This document shows positions 1 to 7,975 of a DNA stretch of 64,000 nt, piece after piece (within the stretch, counting starts at the first letter, position 1; each line of letters starts with the position of its first letter). The DNA lies in NCBI GenBank assembly GCA_014804755.1, contig JAAUZE010000008.1, positions 288,109 to 352,108 on the forward strand. The letters are read 5' to 3'. Source of the stretch: Lachnospiraceae bacterium. Its GTDB lineage: Bacteria > Bacillota > Clostridia > Lachnospirales > Lachnospiraceae. The position numbers and the translations under genes are program-made. The notes under the pieces are model-generated. The model saw only the letters and a list, made by a program, of their open reading frames with translations. It did not search any database and was not told where the DNA came from.

Positions 1-29
1 TGGTTTTCGATAAAGAACGGGAGTTAGAG

Positions 30-998
30 ATGGTTTTAATTGATGGGACCATTCACTCGTTCAACGTGAGCGATTGGTTCAGTTACTCCGTGTCATGGTC
101 CCGTGAACCATGGTATCATGGAGAATTGACCGGACCGCATGTGTGCATTGCGCTTCCAACCAGAGAAGCTGTTTATTTTGTCACTTGGGATGAAGAAAAC
201 GGCTATACGCCTTATTTTGCGCCGGAAGGCGGGATGGACATGCCTCATGAGATTCCCGACGACTATTGGGTCGAGGATGACGGGGAGGATGCCGCACAAG
301 GTTCGGCAATGACGCTGCGCGACCTGAATATTTATCTGTTGGAACGTCTTTTTATCGAATTGAACAATCAGAATACGGAGGAATACAAGGGGGAATACCG
401 AATTTGCGATTACAGTGTCACAAACCGTTACTGGACGGACAGTGTGATCGGTACGGAGATTGTGTTCCATGTTAAACCGAAAGCGGAACGGGCAGAGGAT
501 TTGGAATACTTCCAGGGAGTGCTTGCAAGAGTCTGGCTTACAGATACGGAAAAAATCAAAGAGGTTTTGGCGGATCTGGAAATACCGGGAGAGGATGAGT
601 GGAGATCCGTTCCGCATCCGGAACTTGCAGTGGAGGAAGGAATGATCCCGTACACAACGGAGTCGAGTCCCAGAATGGAAGCGGTCATAGAGGAATTGAG
701 CGGGATGCTTGCGGAGAAGGGCTATACGTCCGAGGAGGCGGACCGCATCGCAAACACTCTGATGTGGCGGTATTATGCACCTTGTGCGAAGTGGCTGACG
801 GAAGAACAAGAGTATGCATTTTGCTTTCGGACACAGTTGAATGAGGATGGAGACCCCGTCAGTATATTTGTGGATAGGACCGGTGCCGGGCACTGGAATA
901 CTTATGTGCCGCATCTGAAAACAAAGGAGGAACAGCGGGAGGCATATTTTCAGGCAGGATATAACAAGATGAACGGTTGGATGAGCGTGATGTTTTAA
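30..998 (+). CDS. Hypothetical acidic protein, function unknown
   Basis: A 322-residue protein that I do not recognise. It starts with ATG behind a GGGAG ribosome binding site. It is rich in acidic and aromatic residues, with an acidic stretch near residues 75-90. It has no signal peptide or membrane segment, so it is probably cytosolic. The C-terminal third (about residues 210-322) looks helical and contains a Tyr/Trp-rich patch. It is followed by about 100 bases of non-coding sequence and then the promoter of the Spo0A-like gene, so it probably belongs to the previous transcription unit rather than to the glycan cluster. No catalytic motif is evident. Confidence 0.75.
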   Translation: MVLIDGTIHSFNVSDWFSYSVSWSREPWYHGELTGPHVCIALPTREAVYFVTWDEENGYTPYFAPEGGMDMPHEIPDDYWVEDDGEDAAQGSAMTLRDLNIYLLERLFIELNNQNTEEYKGEYRICDYSVTNRYWTDSVIGTEIVFHVKPKAERAEDLEYFQGVLARVWLTDTEKIKEVLADLEIPGEDEWRSVPHPELAVEEGMIPYTTESSPRMEAVIEELSGMLAEKGYTSEEADRIANTLMWRYYAPCAKWLTEEQEYAFCFRTQLNEDGDPVSIFVDRTGAGHWNTYVPHLKTKEEQREAYFQAGYNKMNGWMSVMF

Positions 999-1098
999 TG
1001 TGTGGTCCGGAGCAGTTGAAGGCGGTGGGAAAGAGCAGTATCTCTGAGGGAAAGGCGAAACGGAACAGGCATCTGTAGGTTTGCGCGATAGATTAAGA

Positions 1099-1128
1099 TT
1101 TACAAAATGTCGTTGAATATGCTAAAAT
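1099..1128 (+). promoter_or_regulatory. Promoter of the Spo0A-like gene
   Basis: The sequence TTTACA, an 18-base spacer and an extended -10 (TATGC then TAAAAT at 1123-1128) fit a sigma-A-type promoter. The bases after the -10 read GTCG, as at the promoters near 3448 and 56363. The rest of the 998-1226 gap shows nothing else I can name. Confidence 0.55.
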
Positions 1129-1226
1129 GTCGATTGTAGGAAGGATGAGAGGAACAATCGGGATTGCTGCGGACGCGGAGGGAATCGGCGCCTTCACGCC
1201 GCGCAGACCGCCGAAAGGAGCAGGAA

Positions 1227-1628
1227 ATGACAACGATGCAGATGCTGGTAGAGGACGAACAAACAAAGATACGCCTTGAGCGCAGGGTGACAAAGATGAT
1301 GCTTGACATCGGCGTACCCGCGCATTTGAATGGATTTCGATATTTGCGCGAGGCGGTGATGATGTGCCTTGAGGATATGGAGGTCGTCAGCAGCGTCACA
1401 AAGCTTCTGTATCCCGAGCTTGCCAAGAAATTCAGAACAACCGACCAAAAGGTGGAACGCGCGGTCCGCAATGCGATCGAGGTATCATGGGAACGCGGCA
1501 ATGAAGAAACCTTTGAGGAATTATTCGGTTATACCTGCGCCGATGGGAAGAACAGACCGACCAACAGCGAATATATTGCAAGAATTGCAGATTCGATCCA
1601 GTTGGAGCTGCGCGAGGAGCAGGGTTAA
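1227..1628 (+). CDS. Stand-alone Spo0A C-terminal domain DNA-binding protein
   Basis: This 133-residue protein is almost entirely the DNA-binding domain of sporulation regulator Spo0A. The match includes the stretches IGVPAHLNGFRYLREA, TKLLYPELAKKF and VERAVRNAIEVSWERGN, then FGYT and KNRPTNSEYIA. In Spo0A this domain follows a phosphoacceptor receiver domain. Here the receiver is missing and only about 25 residues precede the domain. The start chosen is the ATG at 1227, behind AAAGGAG, rather than an upstream TTG. It should bind a 0A-box-like sequence (TTTGTCGAA type) without phosphorylation control. Its place at the head of a 60-kb glycan cluster suggests it regulates that cluster, which is inference. 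Confidence 0.85.
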   Translation: MTTMQMLVEDEQTKIRLERRVTKMMLDIGVPAHLNGFRYLREAVMMCLEDMEVVSSVTKLLYPELAKKFRTTDQKVERAVRNAIEVSWERGNEETFEELFGYTCADGKNRPTNSEYIARIADSIQLELREEQG

Positions 1629-1630
1629 AG

Positions 1631-1659
1631 TTGCACTTGGGTAAAAGATGGGATATACT
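1631..1659 (+). promoter_or_regulatory. Promoter of the DUF6077-like pair
   Basis: TTGCAC, a 17-base spacer and TATACT (1654-1659) make a good sigma-A promoter, placed just after the Spo0A-like stop codon. It would give a 5' leader of about 17 bases before the ATG at 1683. Confidence 0.6.
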
Positions 1660-1682
1660 GGAAACAGAATGATTCTTAAGGA

Positions 1683-2561
1683 ATGGAGAAGAAGTCTGTG
1701 ATTTCCGGTATCGTGATATTACTTGTGTTTTCGACTGTAAGCTATGCGGTCGGACGTTTGATACAACGTATCTTACATCAGCAGGGAAAAGGGGCGGCAC
1801 ACGCGTTTGTGACCGGATCCTTTACTTTGCTGATTTTATTTTTTCTGATGCAGATCGCGGTTGTCGGTCTGTCACTTCCGTTTTCTGTCCTGCAATGGGG
1901 ATATGTGGCTGTCTGCGCGCTGCTGTTTTTTTCCGCCGCGCTCGTTGTCCGCGGTGCGCTGTGGTCCGTGCCGCTTCGGAACATCAAACGGGAGGCGGAG
2001 AAAAAAGAGCGGCTTATCCTATGGCTTCTGATCGCCATTCTCTTTGGATGCAATATGATCTTAATTGAAATAGACACGCCTTATTTTGGCAATGATATGT
2101 CTGTGGAACAGGCGGCGACCACGCTTGCGACGCGCACGCTGTACCGTTATCATCCTGCTACGGGCAAGGAGCTGGTCTTCGGTGTGTCGTGGATCGCAAA
2201 GTGTAATGCCCTGCCGCAGTTTTATGCGGTATTGTGCGCATGCTCGGGGGCGGATGTGTATTTGTTCATTTGCAGTCTCATCCCTGTGTGGGGACTGGTC
2301 CTGAACGTATCGGCGTGCAGTGTGCTTGCGGGCGCGTGGGGGGTGTCGGGCAGGATGCGGCAGAAGCTGCTGCTGTTTTATTTGTTTTTACTGCTGGTTG
2401 GCGGTTATTATGATGGAGCGTATGCGTTCCGTCTGCTGCATCAGGGCTTTTCCGTGCATGTGATCTTTCTCGCAACAGGCGGCATGGCGCTTCTCGCGCT
2501 GCCGGTTTCGCTTGCGCGGGGATATGCGGACACTGTGAAGGGAGGCGGTACGGATGCGTGA
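1683..2561 (+). CDS. Polytopic membrane protein, N-terminal half of a DUF6077-like protein
   Basis: A 292-residue protein with about eight predicted membrane helices (around residues 6-24, 40-65, 72-92, 108-127 and four in the last 120). After the fourth helix the sequence DTPYFGNDMSVEQAATTLAT and a TLYRYHPATGK stretch resemble the first extracytoplasmic loop of DUF6077 proteins, which look like GT-C membrane glycosyltransferases. The next gene overlaps by 8 bases and supplies what looks like the rest of the fold. Together the two are about the size of one such protein. The downstream GtrB-like gene could make the lipid-linked sugar donor for this pair, which is inference. Confidence 0.6.
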   Translation: MEKKSVISGIVILLVFSTVSYAVGRLIQRILHQQGKGAAHAFVTGSFTLLILFFLMQIAVVGLSLPFSVLQWGYVAVCALLFFSAALVVRGALWSVPLRNIKREAEKKERLILWLLIAILFGCNMILIEIDTPYFGNDMSVEQAATTLATRTLYRYHPATGKELVFGVSWIAKCNALPQFYAVLCACSGADVYLFICSLIPVWGLVLNVSACSVLAGAWGVSGRMRQKLLLFYLFLLLVGGYYDGAYAFRLLHQGFSVHVIFLATGGMALLALPVSLARGYADTVKGGGTDA

Positions 2562-3420
2562 ATGTTGGGAGAACCTGCTTACCTTCTTTCGAATCGAGAC
2601 GCGAAGCGGCGCGTACTGGGCGCTTGCATTTGCGGCCGTGGTCTATCTGGCGGGGACAAAGATTGCTGCGCGGAAGGCATGTGTACATGCGGAAAGTGAC
2701 GGAACCGCAGGGAATGACGCACCGGCAAAAGAACACGGGAGCAAGACATGGCGGAAGCTCGTAGTACTGTTTGCGTGGCTTTTGATTTTTATGAATCCGC
2801 TGACAGCGGCGTTGTTTGAAAAAGTATCGGGAAATTTGTATCGCTATGTGTATGCGGCGCTGACTGTTCCGGTACTTCCGGCGATCGCTTACGCGGCGGC
2901 GGATATTTGGGAGAATCAAAAACGGCATGCTACGCCGGTCGCGCTCTTTCTTGCGGCGGCTATCGCGCTTGCGGGAACGGTATTTCCGTTTGATGAGGCG
3001 GGCGGCGGAACCGGCAGACGGAGCGCGCAGTGGAATGATGCGGAACGCGGGGCCTTCGATGTGGTTTTGTCCGAGGCGGAGAGGCTTAAGGAGAACGGGC
3101 AGGAGGCACTGCTGGTCGCACCTATGAGTATGATGGAAATAGTCAGGCGGTATGATGCGGATATTCAGCTCGCCTATGGAAGAAATCTGTGGCAGACGAA
3201 TGCGCTTTTTTATGTGCGCGACGGGTACGGTGAGGAACAGGTTCGCCTCTGTCTGTCCATGGAGGCGGAACCGTTTCAGGCGGAGCAGGCAGCGGAGCTT
3301 GCGCTCGCGTATGGCTGTAACCTGATCGTCCTAAAAGAGCCGCTCGGCGTGTCTTTTTCAGACAAACGGGGGCTTTCCTGCGTCTATGAATCGGAGAGCT
3401 TATTTGTTTACGTGCGGTAA
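2554..3420 (+). CDS. Membrane protein, C-terminal half of a DUF6077-like protein
   Basis: A 288-residue protein that starts inside the upstream gene, behind GGGAGG at 2540-2545, so it is probably translationally coupled. It has about four membrane helices (around 22-37, 69-86, 103-118, 132-148). A soluble C-terminal domain of about 130 residues follows, probably outside the membrane, ending in a VYESESLFVYVR tail. A hydrophilic stretch at about residues 45-70 separates the first two helices. The pair could be two real subunits or one ancestral gene split by a frameshift. The good ribosome binding site favours a working second start. I do not know its substrate. Confidence 0.6.
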   Translation: MRECWENLLTFFRIETRSGAYWALAFAAVVYLAGTKIAARKACVHAESDGTAGNDAPAKEHGSKTWRKLVVLFAWLLIFMNPLTAALFEKVSGNLYRYVYAALTVPVLPAIAYAAADIWENQKRHATPVALFLAAAIALAGTVFPFDEAGGGTGRRSAQWNDAERGAFDVVLSEAERLKENGQEALLVAPMSMMEIVRRYDADIQLAYGRNLWQTNALFYVRDGYGEEQVRLCLSMEAEPFQAEQAAELALAYGCNLIVLKEPLGVSFSDKRGLSCVYESESLFVYVR

Positions 3421-3424
3421 GCGG

Positions 3425-3471
3425 TTTACGATAATGGGAAAATATGGTAGAATGTCGATAGACATTCTACC
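3425..3471 (+). promoter_or_regulatory. Promoter with an operator-like inverted repeat over the -10 box
   Basis: TTTACG (3425-3430), a 17-base spacer and extended -10 TATGG-TAGAAT (3448-3453). A perfect 11-bp inverted repeat with a 4-base spacer (GGTAGAATGTC at 3446-3456, GATA, GACATTCTACC at 3461-3471) contains the -10 hexamer. This is a plausible regulator binding site, or a hairpin at the very 5' end of the transcript. The same arrangement occurs at 56340-56386. Confidence 0.5.
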
Positions 3472-3474
3472 TGC

Positions 3475-3638
3475 CCGAATGGGCATGTACTTTACTATGA
3501 TTGCGAAGCAATCATAGTATCATGGTAGGCGCAAGGGAAAAACAAGCGGCCGCGAAGCGGACATTTGTTTTTCCTGCGCCGACACCGAGCAAACGTCCGG
3601 CAAAAGCCGGACAAAAGAGCGCGTAAGCGCGGGTTTGC
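3475..3638 (+). repeat. Array of short perfect hairpins, mostly with GAA or AAAA loops
   Basis: A dense run of inverted repeats fills the gap before the GtrB-like gene. A 12-bp perfect stem with a GAA loop lies at 3493-3519. A long stem lies at 3528-3545 with 3564-3580 (16 bp, one 2-base bulge) and encloses CCGC-GAA-GCGG (3550-3560). GTCCGGC-AAAA-GCCGGAC is at 3595-3612 and GCGC-GTAA-GCGC at 3619-3630. The last two are closed by GCAAAC (3589-3594) with GTTTGC (3633-3638), a three-way junction shape. Mini-hairpins with GCGAAGC cores are known to be unusually stable in DNA. It may be a leader RNA or a palindromic repeat element. Confidence 0.55.
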
Positions 3639-3679
3639 GAGGATAGGATGGAAAAAGCAGATGCAGCGGGAGGCAGACA

Positions 3680-4609
3680 ATGAAGCTGTTAAGTGTGATC
3701 GTTCCATGTTACAACGAGGAGGAGAACGTTCCCTATTTCTATGAGGAGCTGAAGAAGCAGGAAGCGTTTTTTCATGACAAGGACGTGGAATTGGAAATCA
3801 TATATGTGGATGACGGCTCTAAGGACGGTACGGTAGCAGAGGTGCGCAGGCTGCACGAACAGGATGAGCGCGTGCACCTTGTCTCTTTTTCGCGTAATTT
3901 TGGAAAAGAAGCCGGAATTTATGCAGGACTGTCCAAGTCAAAAGGAGATTTTGCGGTTTTGATGGATGCGGATTTACAGGATCCGCCCGCGCTGCTGCCG
4001 GAGATGTATTCTTATCTGGAGCAGGGATATGACGCGGTGGCGACAAGGCGGGTCAGCAGAAAGGGAGAGCCGCCGATCCGTTCTTTTTTTGCAAGGATGT
4101 TCTACCGTCTGATGCGTAAGATCAGCAAGACGGAGATCGTGGATGGCGCGCGGGACTACCGTCTGATGACGAGACAGGTGGTGGATGCGATTCTGTCCAT
4201 GCGGGAATATAATCGTTTTACCAAGGGGATATTCGGCTGGGTAGGCTTTCAGACGAAATGGCTGGAATATGAGAATATCGAGCGCGTCAAAGGCGAAACA
4301 AAGTGGTCGTTTTGGAAGCTGTTTCTCTATTCTCTTGAGGGGATCATGGCATTTTCCACGGCGCCGCTCGCGATCGCTTCGGTATTGGGCGTACTATTCT
4401 GTTTTTTGGCGTTGGTGCTCATCCTCGTTATCGTGGTACGAACGCTGATCTTTGGGGATCCGACGTCGGGCTGGCCGTCCATGGTCTGCATTATTTCGCT
4501 GCTTGGCGGCGTACAACTGTTATGTATCGGAATTGTCGGTCAATACTTAAGTAAGACCTATATGGAGGTCAAGAGGCGCCCAATCTATCTGGTGAAAGAG
4601 GAGCTTTAA
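3680..4609 (+). CDS. GtrB-like polyprenyl-phosphate glycosyltransferase (GT2)
   Basis: A 309-residue protein with an N-terminal GT2 domain (about 1-220). It shows a VIVPCYNEEENVP start, a VDDGSKDGT nucleotide-binding motif and a DADLQDPP metal-binding motif. Two C-terminal membrane helices follow (around 232-262 and 270-292). This is the layout of GtrB/DPM1-type enzymes, which move a sugar from a nucleotide donor to undecaprenyl phosphate on the cytosolic face. The lipid-linked sugar is then used by GT-C enzymes outside. The ATG follows GGGAGG at 3668. The neighbouring DUF6077-like pair is a plausible user. No GtrA-type flippase is seen nearby. Confidence 0.85.
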   Translation: MKLLSVIVPCYNEEENVPYFYEELKKQEAFFHDKDVELEIIYVDDGSKDGTVAEVRRLHEQDERVHLVSFSRNFGKEAGIYAGLSKSKGDFAVLMDADLQDPPALLPEMYSYLEQGYDAVATRRVSRKGEPPIRSFFARMFYRLMRKISKTEIVDGARDYRLMTRQVVDAILSMREYNRFTKGIFGWVGFQTKWLEYENIERVKGETKWSFWKLFLYSLEGIMAFSTAPLAIASVLGVLFCFLALVLILVIVVRTLIFGDPTSGWPSMVCIISLLGGVQLLCIGIVGQYLSKTYMEVKRRPIYLVKEEL

Positions 4610-4636
4610 GACCGATACTGCGGAGGACGTCGTATA

Positions 4637-5413
4637 ATGGAAGCATTACGGCACGTAAAAGAACAGATCAGTATTGTCGTCCCGGTGTATCAGGCGGCGG
4701 ATTATATTGTGCAGACGCTTGACATGGTACGGGCACAGACTTATACGGACTGGGAGCTGATCCTGGTGGAGGATGCGTCTGAGGATGACAGCGCCGCGGT
4801 GATAGAGGCGTATCTGCGTACACATGCCGATTCACGCATCCGCCTGATCCGTCAAAAAGAAAACGGCGGTGCGGCACGGGCGAGAAATACCGGTGTGGAT
4901 GCCGCGAACGGAAGGTATCTTGCTTATTTGGACGCGGATGACGTATGGTTTCCGGACAAGTTGTCGAAAGAGCTTGCCTTCTTAAAAGAAAAGCAGGCGG
5001 GATTTGTGTTTACCGCCTATGAGTTCGGCGACGCGGATGCGAAGGGAACGGGGAAGATCGTACATGTGCCCGAAACGCTGCGCTATGAGCAGGCGTTGTC
5101 GCGCACAGTTATTTTTACATCTACGGTGCTGTTTGATCTGGAACGGATTCCGAAAGAGCTGGTGAAAATGCCTGAGGTGAAAAGTGAGGATACCGCCGCG
5201 TGGTGGCGTATTCTAAGAAGCGGGCATACGGCGTACGGAATGGATGATGTGACAACGATCTACCGCCGGCCGGCAAGATCGCTGTCCTCCAATAAATGGG
5301 AGGCGGTCAAACGCATATGGTCGTTGTACCGGAGGCAGGAGGGGTTTTCTGTGTTTCGCAGTGCACGCTGTTTTTGCGGATGGGCTGTCCGCGCAACGCT
5401 GAGGCGTATCTAA
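4637..5413 (+). CDS. Glycosyltransferase family 2
   Basis: A 258-residue cytosolic or membrane-associated GT2 enzyme. The GT-A fold begins at IVVPVYQAADYIVQ. VEDASEDDS is the nucleotide-sugar loop and YLDADDVW carries the metal-binding acidic motif. An acidic candidate catalytic stretch (EVKSEDTAAWW) lies at about residue 180, and ends of this type are common in capsule GT2 proteins. It is followed almost directly by the phosphoglycosyl transferase gene. Donor and acceptor cannot be read from the sequence. Confidence 0.8.
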   Translation: MEALRHVKEQISIVVPVYQAADYIVQTLDMVRAQTYTDWELILVEDASEDDSAAVIEAYLRTHADSRIRLIRQKENGGAARARNTGVDAANGRYLAYLDADDVWFPDKLSKELAFLKEKQAGFVFTAYEFGDADAKGTGKIVHVPETLRYEQALSRTVIFTSTVLFDLERIPKELVKMPEVKSEDTAAWWRILRSGHTAYGMDDVTTIYRRPARSLSSNKWEAVKRIWSLYRRQEGFSVFRSARCFCGWAVRATLRRI

Positions 5414-5503
5414 TGAGAAAATTTGTGAACCATAATGGTTACAGAAGAAAAACCTGTGGGTCAGCGGCTCTGCAGGGAGAGACGGAAAGGTACGGAGAGC
5501 TTA

Positions 5504-6889
5504 GTGAAAAAGTTTGAGTCAGCAAAACGGTTAATCATATCTGGATTGTCCCTGATCGGGCTGGCACTGATGACGGCGGTGTATGCTTATACATGGTTTT
5601 ATGTGTATTATACCCCCGTGCGTCTGCGACTGAAATTCTATTTCCGCGGACATGTGCTTGTACTGCTCATTTATTTTGTGCTGCTGCTGTTTTTCAGCAC
5701 GACCTACGGCGGTACGAAGGTCGGTTATCTGAAGGGGACGGATGTGTTCTTTTCCCAGATCTTTTCCCTGCTTGCCGTCAATGTCATTACCTATTTTCAG
5801 GTTTCTCTGATGGCAAACTGGCTTGTCGCCGTACCGCCCATGATCGAAATGACGCTGCTGCAGCTTGTCATTGCGGGGGGCTGGACGTTTCTTTGCAACC
5901 GGCTTTATCACCGGCTGTATCCGCCGAGAAAGCTGCTGCTTATTTACGGAGAGCGGGATGTGGCGGATATTATGGGAAAATTTCAGTCACGCAAGGATAA
6001 ATACCAGATCAAAGAGACCATCGGCATTGCGGAGGGCCTGGACGCAGTCCGCAAAAAGGCTGTTTCGGGCAACTTTGATGCAGTCGTGCTGTGGGATCTT
6101 CCGGCAAAAGAACGCAACGGGCTGATGAAATATTGTTATGCGCATTCCGTCAGGATCTATTTTATGCCGAAGATCACGGACGTACTTGTCAAGGGGGCGG
6201 AACAGATGAATCTCTTTGACACGCCCATTTTTTTGATCAGGGAGTATGAGCTGACCGTGGAGCAGCGTTTTGTCAAACGCTGTATCGATCTGGTCTGTTC
6301 CTTGCTGCTTCTTGTGCTTGCCTCGCCGTTCATGCTGCTTACGGCGCTGGCGGTCAAGCTTTATGACGGAGGACCTGTTTTGTATAAGCAGATTCGCTGT
6401 ACGCGGGGGGAGAGACCGTTTGCTATTTTGAAGTTCCGCAGTATGCGGGTGGACGCGGAAAAAGATGGTGTTGCGCGCCTTTCCTCTAAAAACGATGATA
6501 GAATAACACCTGTTGGCAAATTTATAAGAAAGGTTCGCCTGGATGAGCTGCCACAGCTCATCAATATTCTTAAGGGCGATATGTCTTTCATCGGACCGCG
6601 TCCGGAAAGACCGGAAATCATTGAACAGTATAAGAAAGAGATGCCGGAGTTCGTCTATCGCATGAAGGTGAAGGCGGGGCTTGCGGGGTATGCGCAGGTG
6701 TATGGGAAATATAATACGACGCCATACGATAAATTAAAACTGGATTTAACTTATATCGAGAATTATACGGTGTGGATGGACGTGAAGCTTATGCTCCTAA
6801 CGTTGAAGATCCTGTTTGTGCCGGAGAGCACGGAGGGCATCGACGAGGGGCAGACGACGGCAATGAAGGATTCCACAAAGGAGAAGTAG
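5504..6889 (+). CDS. WbaP/WcaJ-type undecaprenyl-phosphate sugar phosphotransferase
   Basis: This 461-residue polyprenyl phosphoglycosyl transferase should start an undecaprenyl-diphosphate-linked repeat unit by moving a sugar-1-phosphate from a nucleotide sugar. It has four N-terminal membrane helices (about 10-150), a Rossmann-like middle region and a further helix near 265-290. The C-terminal catalytic domain contains KFRSM, the Asp-Glu pair in RLDELPQLINILKGDMS and IGPRPERPE. The GTG at 5504, behind GGAGAG, is preferred because the sequence from there (VKKFESAKRLI) resembles family N-termini. An ATG at 5435 would add 23 residues but lacks a ribosome binding site. A smaller PglC-like enzyme at 37845 probably starts a different glycan. 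Confidence 0.85.
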   Translation: MKKFESAKRLIISGLSLIGLALMTAVYAYTWFYVYYTPVRLRLKFYFRGHVLVLLIYFVLLLFFSTTYGGTKVGYLKGTDVFFSQIFSLLAVNVITYFQVSLMANWLVAVPPMIEMTLLQLVIAGGWTFLCNRLYHRLYPPRKLLLIYGERDVADIMGKFQSRKDKYQIKETIGIAEGLDAVRKKAVSGNFDAVVLWDLPAKERNGLMKYCYAHSVRIYFMPKITDVLVKGAEQMNLFDTPIFLIREYELTVEQRFVKRCIDLVCSLLLLVLASPFMLLTALAVKLYDGGPVLYKQIRCTRGERPFAILKFRSMRVDAEKDGVARLSSKNDDRITPVGKFIRKVRLDELPQLINILKGDMSFIGPRPERPEIIEQYKKEMPEFVYRMKVKAGLAGYAQVYGKYNTTPYDKLKLDLTYIENYTVWMDVKLMLLTLKILFVPESTEGIDEGQTTAMKDSTKEK

Positions 6890-6928
6890 GCAGATGTGCG
6901 TTGAAAAGCGAAAGGGAGTAAAGCCGAA

Positions 6929-7915
6929 ATGAATCAGCGGGAACTGGAACGGGAGGGCGTCGATCTCAAGCTTGTTCTCCTGTTGCTGCTAAAAAAAATA
7001 CCGATTGTTATTATTTCTGCGCTGGCGGGAGCGCTTTTGTGCGGCGCACTGTATGCCATCTGGTATTCTCAGGCAGATGGGGGGCGTAAGTACGAGGCGA
7101 GAAGCCAGTACTACATTACGTTTGAGGAAATCGAGGACAAGTCTTTTTTTGACTATTATTATAACGGCTACACATGGAACGATCTGCTCGCCTCCGATCT
7201 CATCCTTGGCTATGCGATGGGACTGCTTCCCGAGGGTTATGAGAGACATTATGTGGAGGATTGCGTGAAGGCGGAGATTTTGTCCGACGTCCGTGTGCTC
7301 ACAACGACGGTAAGAGCAAGGGAAGCGGAAGAAGTGACACTGCTTCAGCAGGCGATCGAGCAGGCGGTCGTCCATTACGCCCGGGACGGGGAAAAGTTAG
7401 AGCGAATTGAGGTAATCCGCTCAGAGGAGCCGGTGCTGGAGGAGATATCCAACCATATGCTGCGTGCGGCTGCGACAGGAGCGGCGGGGGTTGCCGTGAT
7501 GGCGGTGTTTGTGCTCTTATTGTGCATTGCCGTGCAGGACGCCGTCTATCTGCCGCAGGAGATGGAGGCGCGTTTTGGGGTTCCCTGTGCGGGAATTGAA
7601 TGCGGAAACCGGAAGCTTAGCGAAGAGCTTGCGCGGAATGAGGAGCGGCTCTGCGGGGGAAAAGCGTATCCGAGCCTGTCTGTTTCGGGGCTTTTGGGTG
7701 CGGGGACGGATGACTATGACAGGATTCGTGAGGCAGGCGGCGTGATCCTTGCGGTTCCGCAGGGAAAGAAGAACAGTAAACAGCTGCCGCGTGTGCTTCA
7801 TAATCTTGGGATTCAGGACTGTCCGGTCGTTTATGCAAAGATTACGGAGGCGGACGAGTGGCTGACCGGATGCTACTACGGGATGATAAAGAAAAGCAAA
7901 GGTATTTCCAAATGA
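6929..7915 (+). CDS. Wzz/CapA-like chain-length determinant protein
   Basis: A 328-residue polysaccharide co-polymerase with two membrane helices (about 22-47 and 176-203). They flank an extracytoplasmic region of about 125 residues with helical stretches. The cytosolic tail (about 205-328) keeps a GVPCAGIECGN stretch like the loop that precedes the kinase or partner part of CapA/Wzc proteins, but I see no Walker A motif, so it is not a BY-kinase. It should set chain length together with a Wzy-type polymerase, here probably the EpsG-like protein at 8752. Confidence 0.75.
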   Translation: MNQRELEREGVDLKLVLLLLLKKIPIVIISALAGALLCGALYAIWYSQADGGRKYEARSQYYITFEEIEDKSFFDYYYNGYTWNDLLASDLILGYAMGLLPEGYERHYVEDCVKAEILSDVRVLTTTVRAREAEEVTLLQQAIEQAVVHYARDGEKLERIEVIRSEEPVLEEISNHMLRAAATGAAGVAVMAVFVLLLCIAVQDAVYLPQEMEARFGVPCAGIECGNRKLSEELARNEERLCGGKAYPSLSVSGLLGAGTDDYDRIREAGGVILAVPQGKKNSKQLPRVLHNLGIQDCPVVYAKITEADEWLTGCYYGMIKKSKGISK

Positions 7916-7975
7916 CATTCCTTAACGGTCGTTCTTGACGGATCGTTTATGACGATATCGAAAAGGAGGAAGGGT

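Noticed and set aside
93-914. Long reverse-strand frames opposite many genes
   Set aside because: They are antiparallel shadows of well-supported + strand genes, rich in Arg, His and Cys, without ribosome binding sites or recognisable domains.
3475-3638. CRISPR array
   Set aside because: The repeats are inverted hairpins of differing sequence, not equal direct repeats with spacers, and no cas genes are present.
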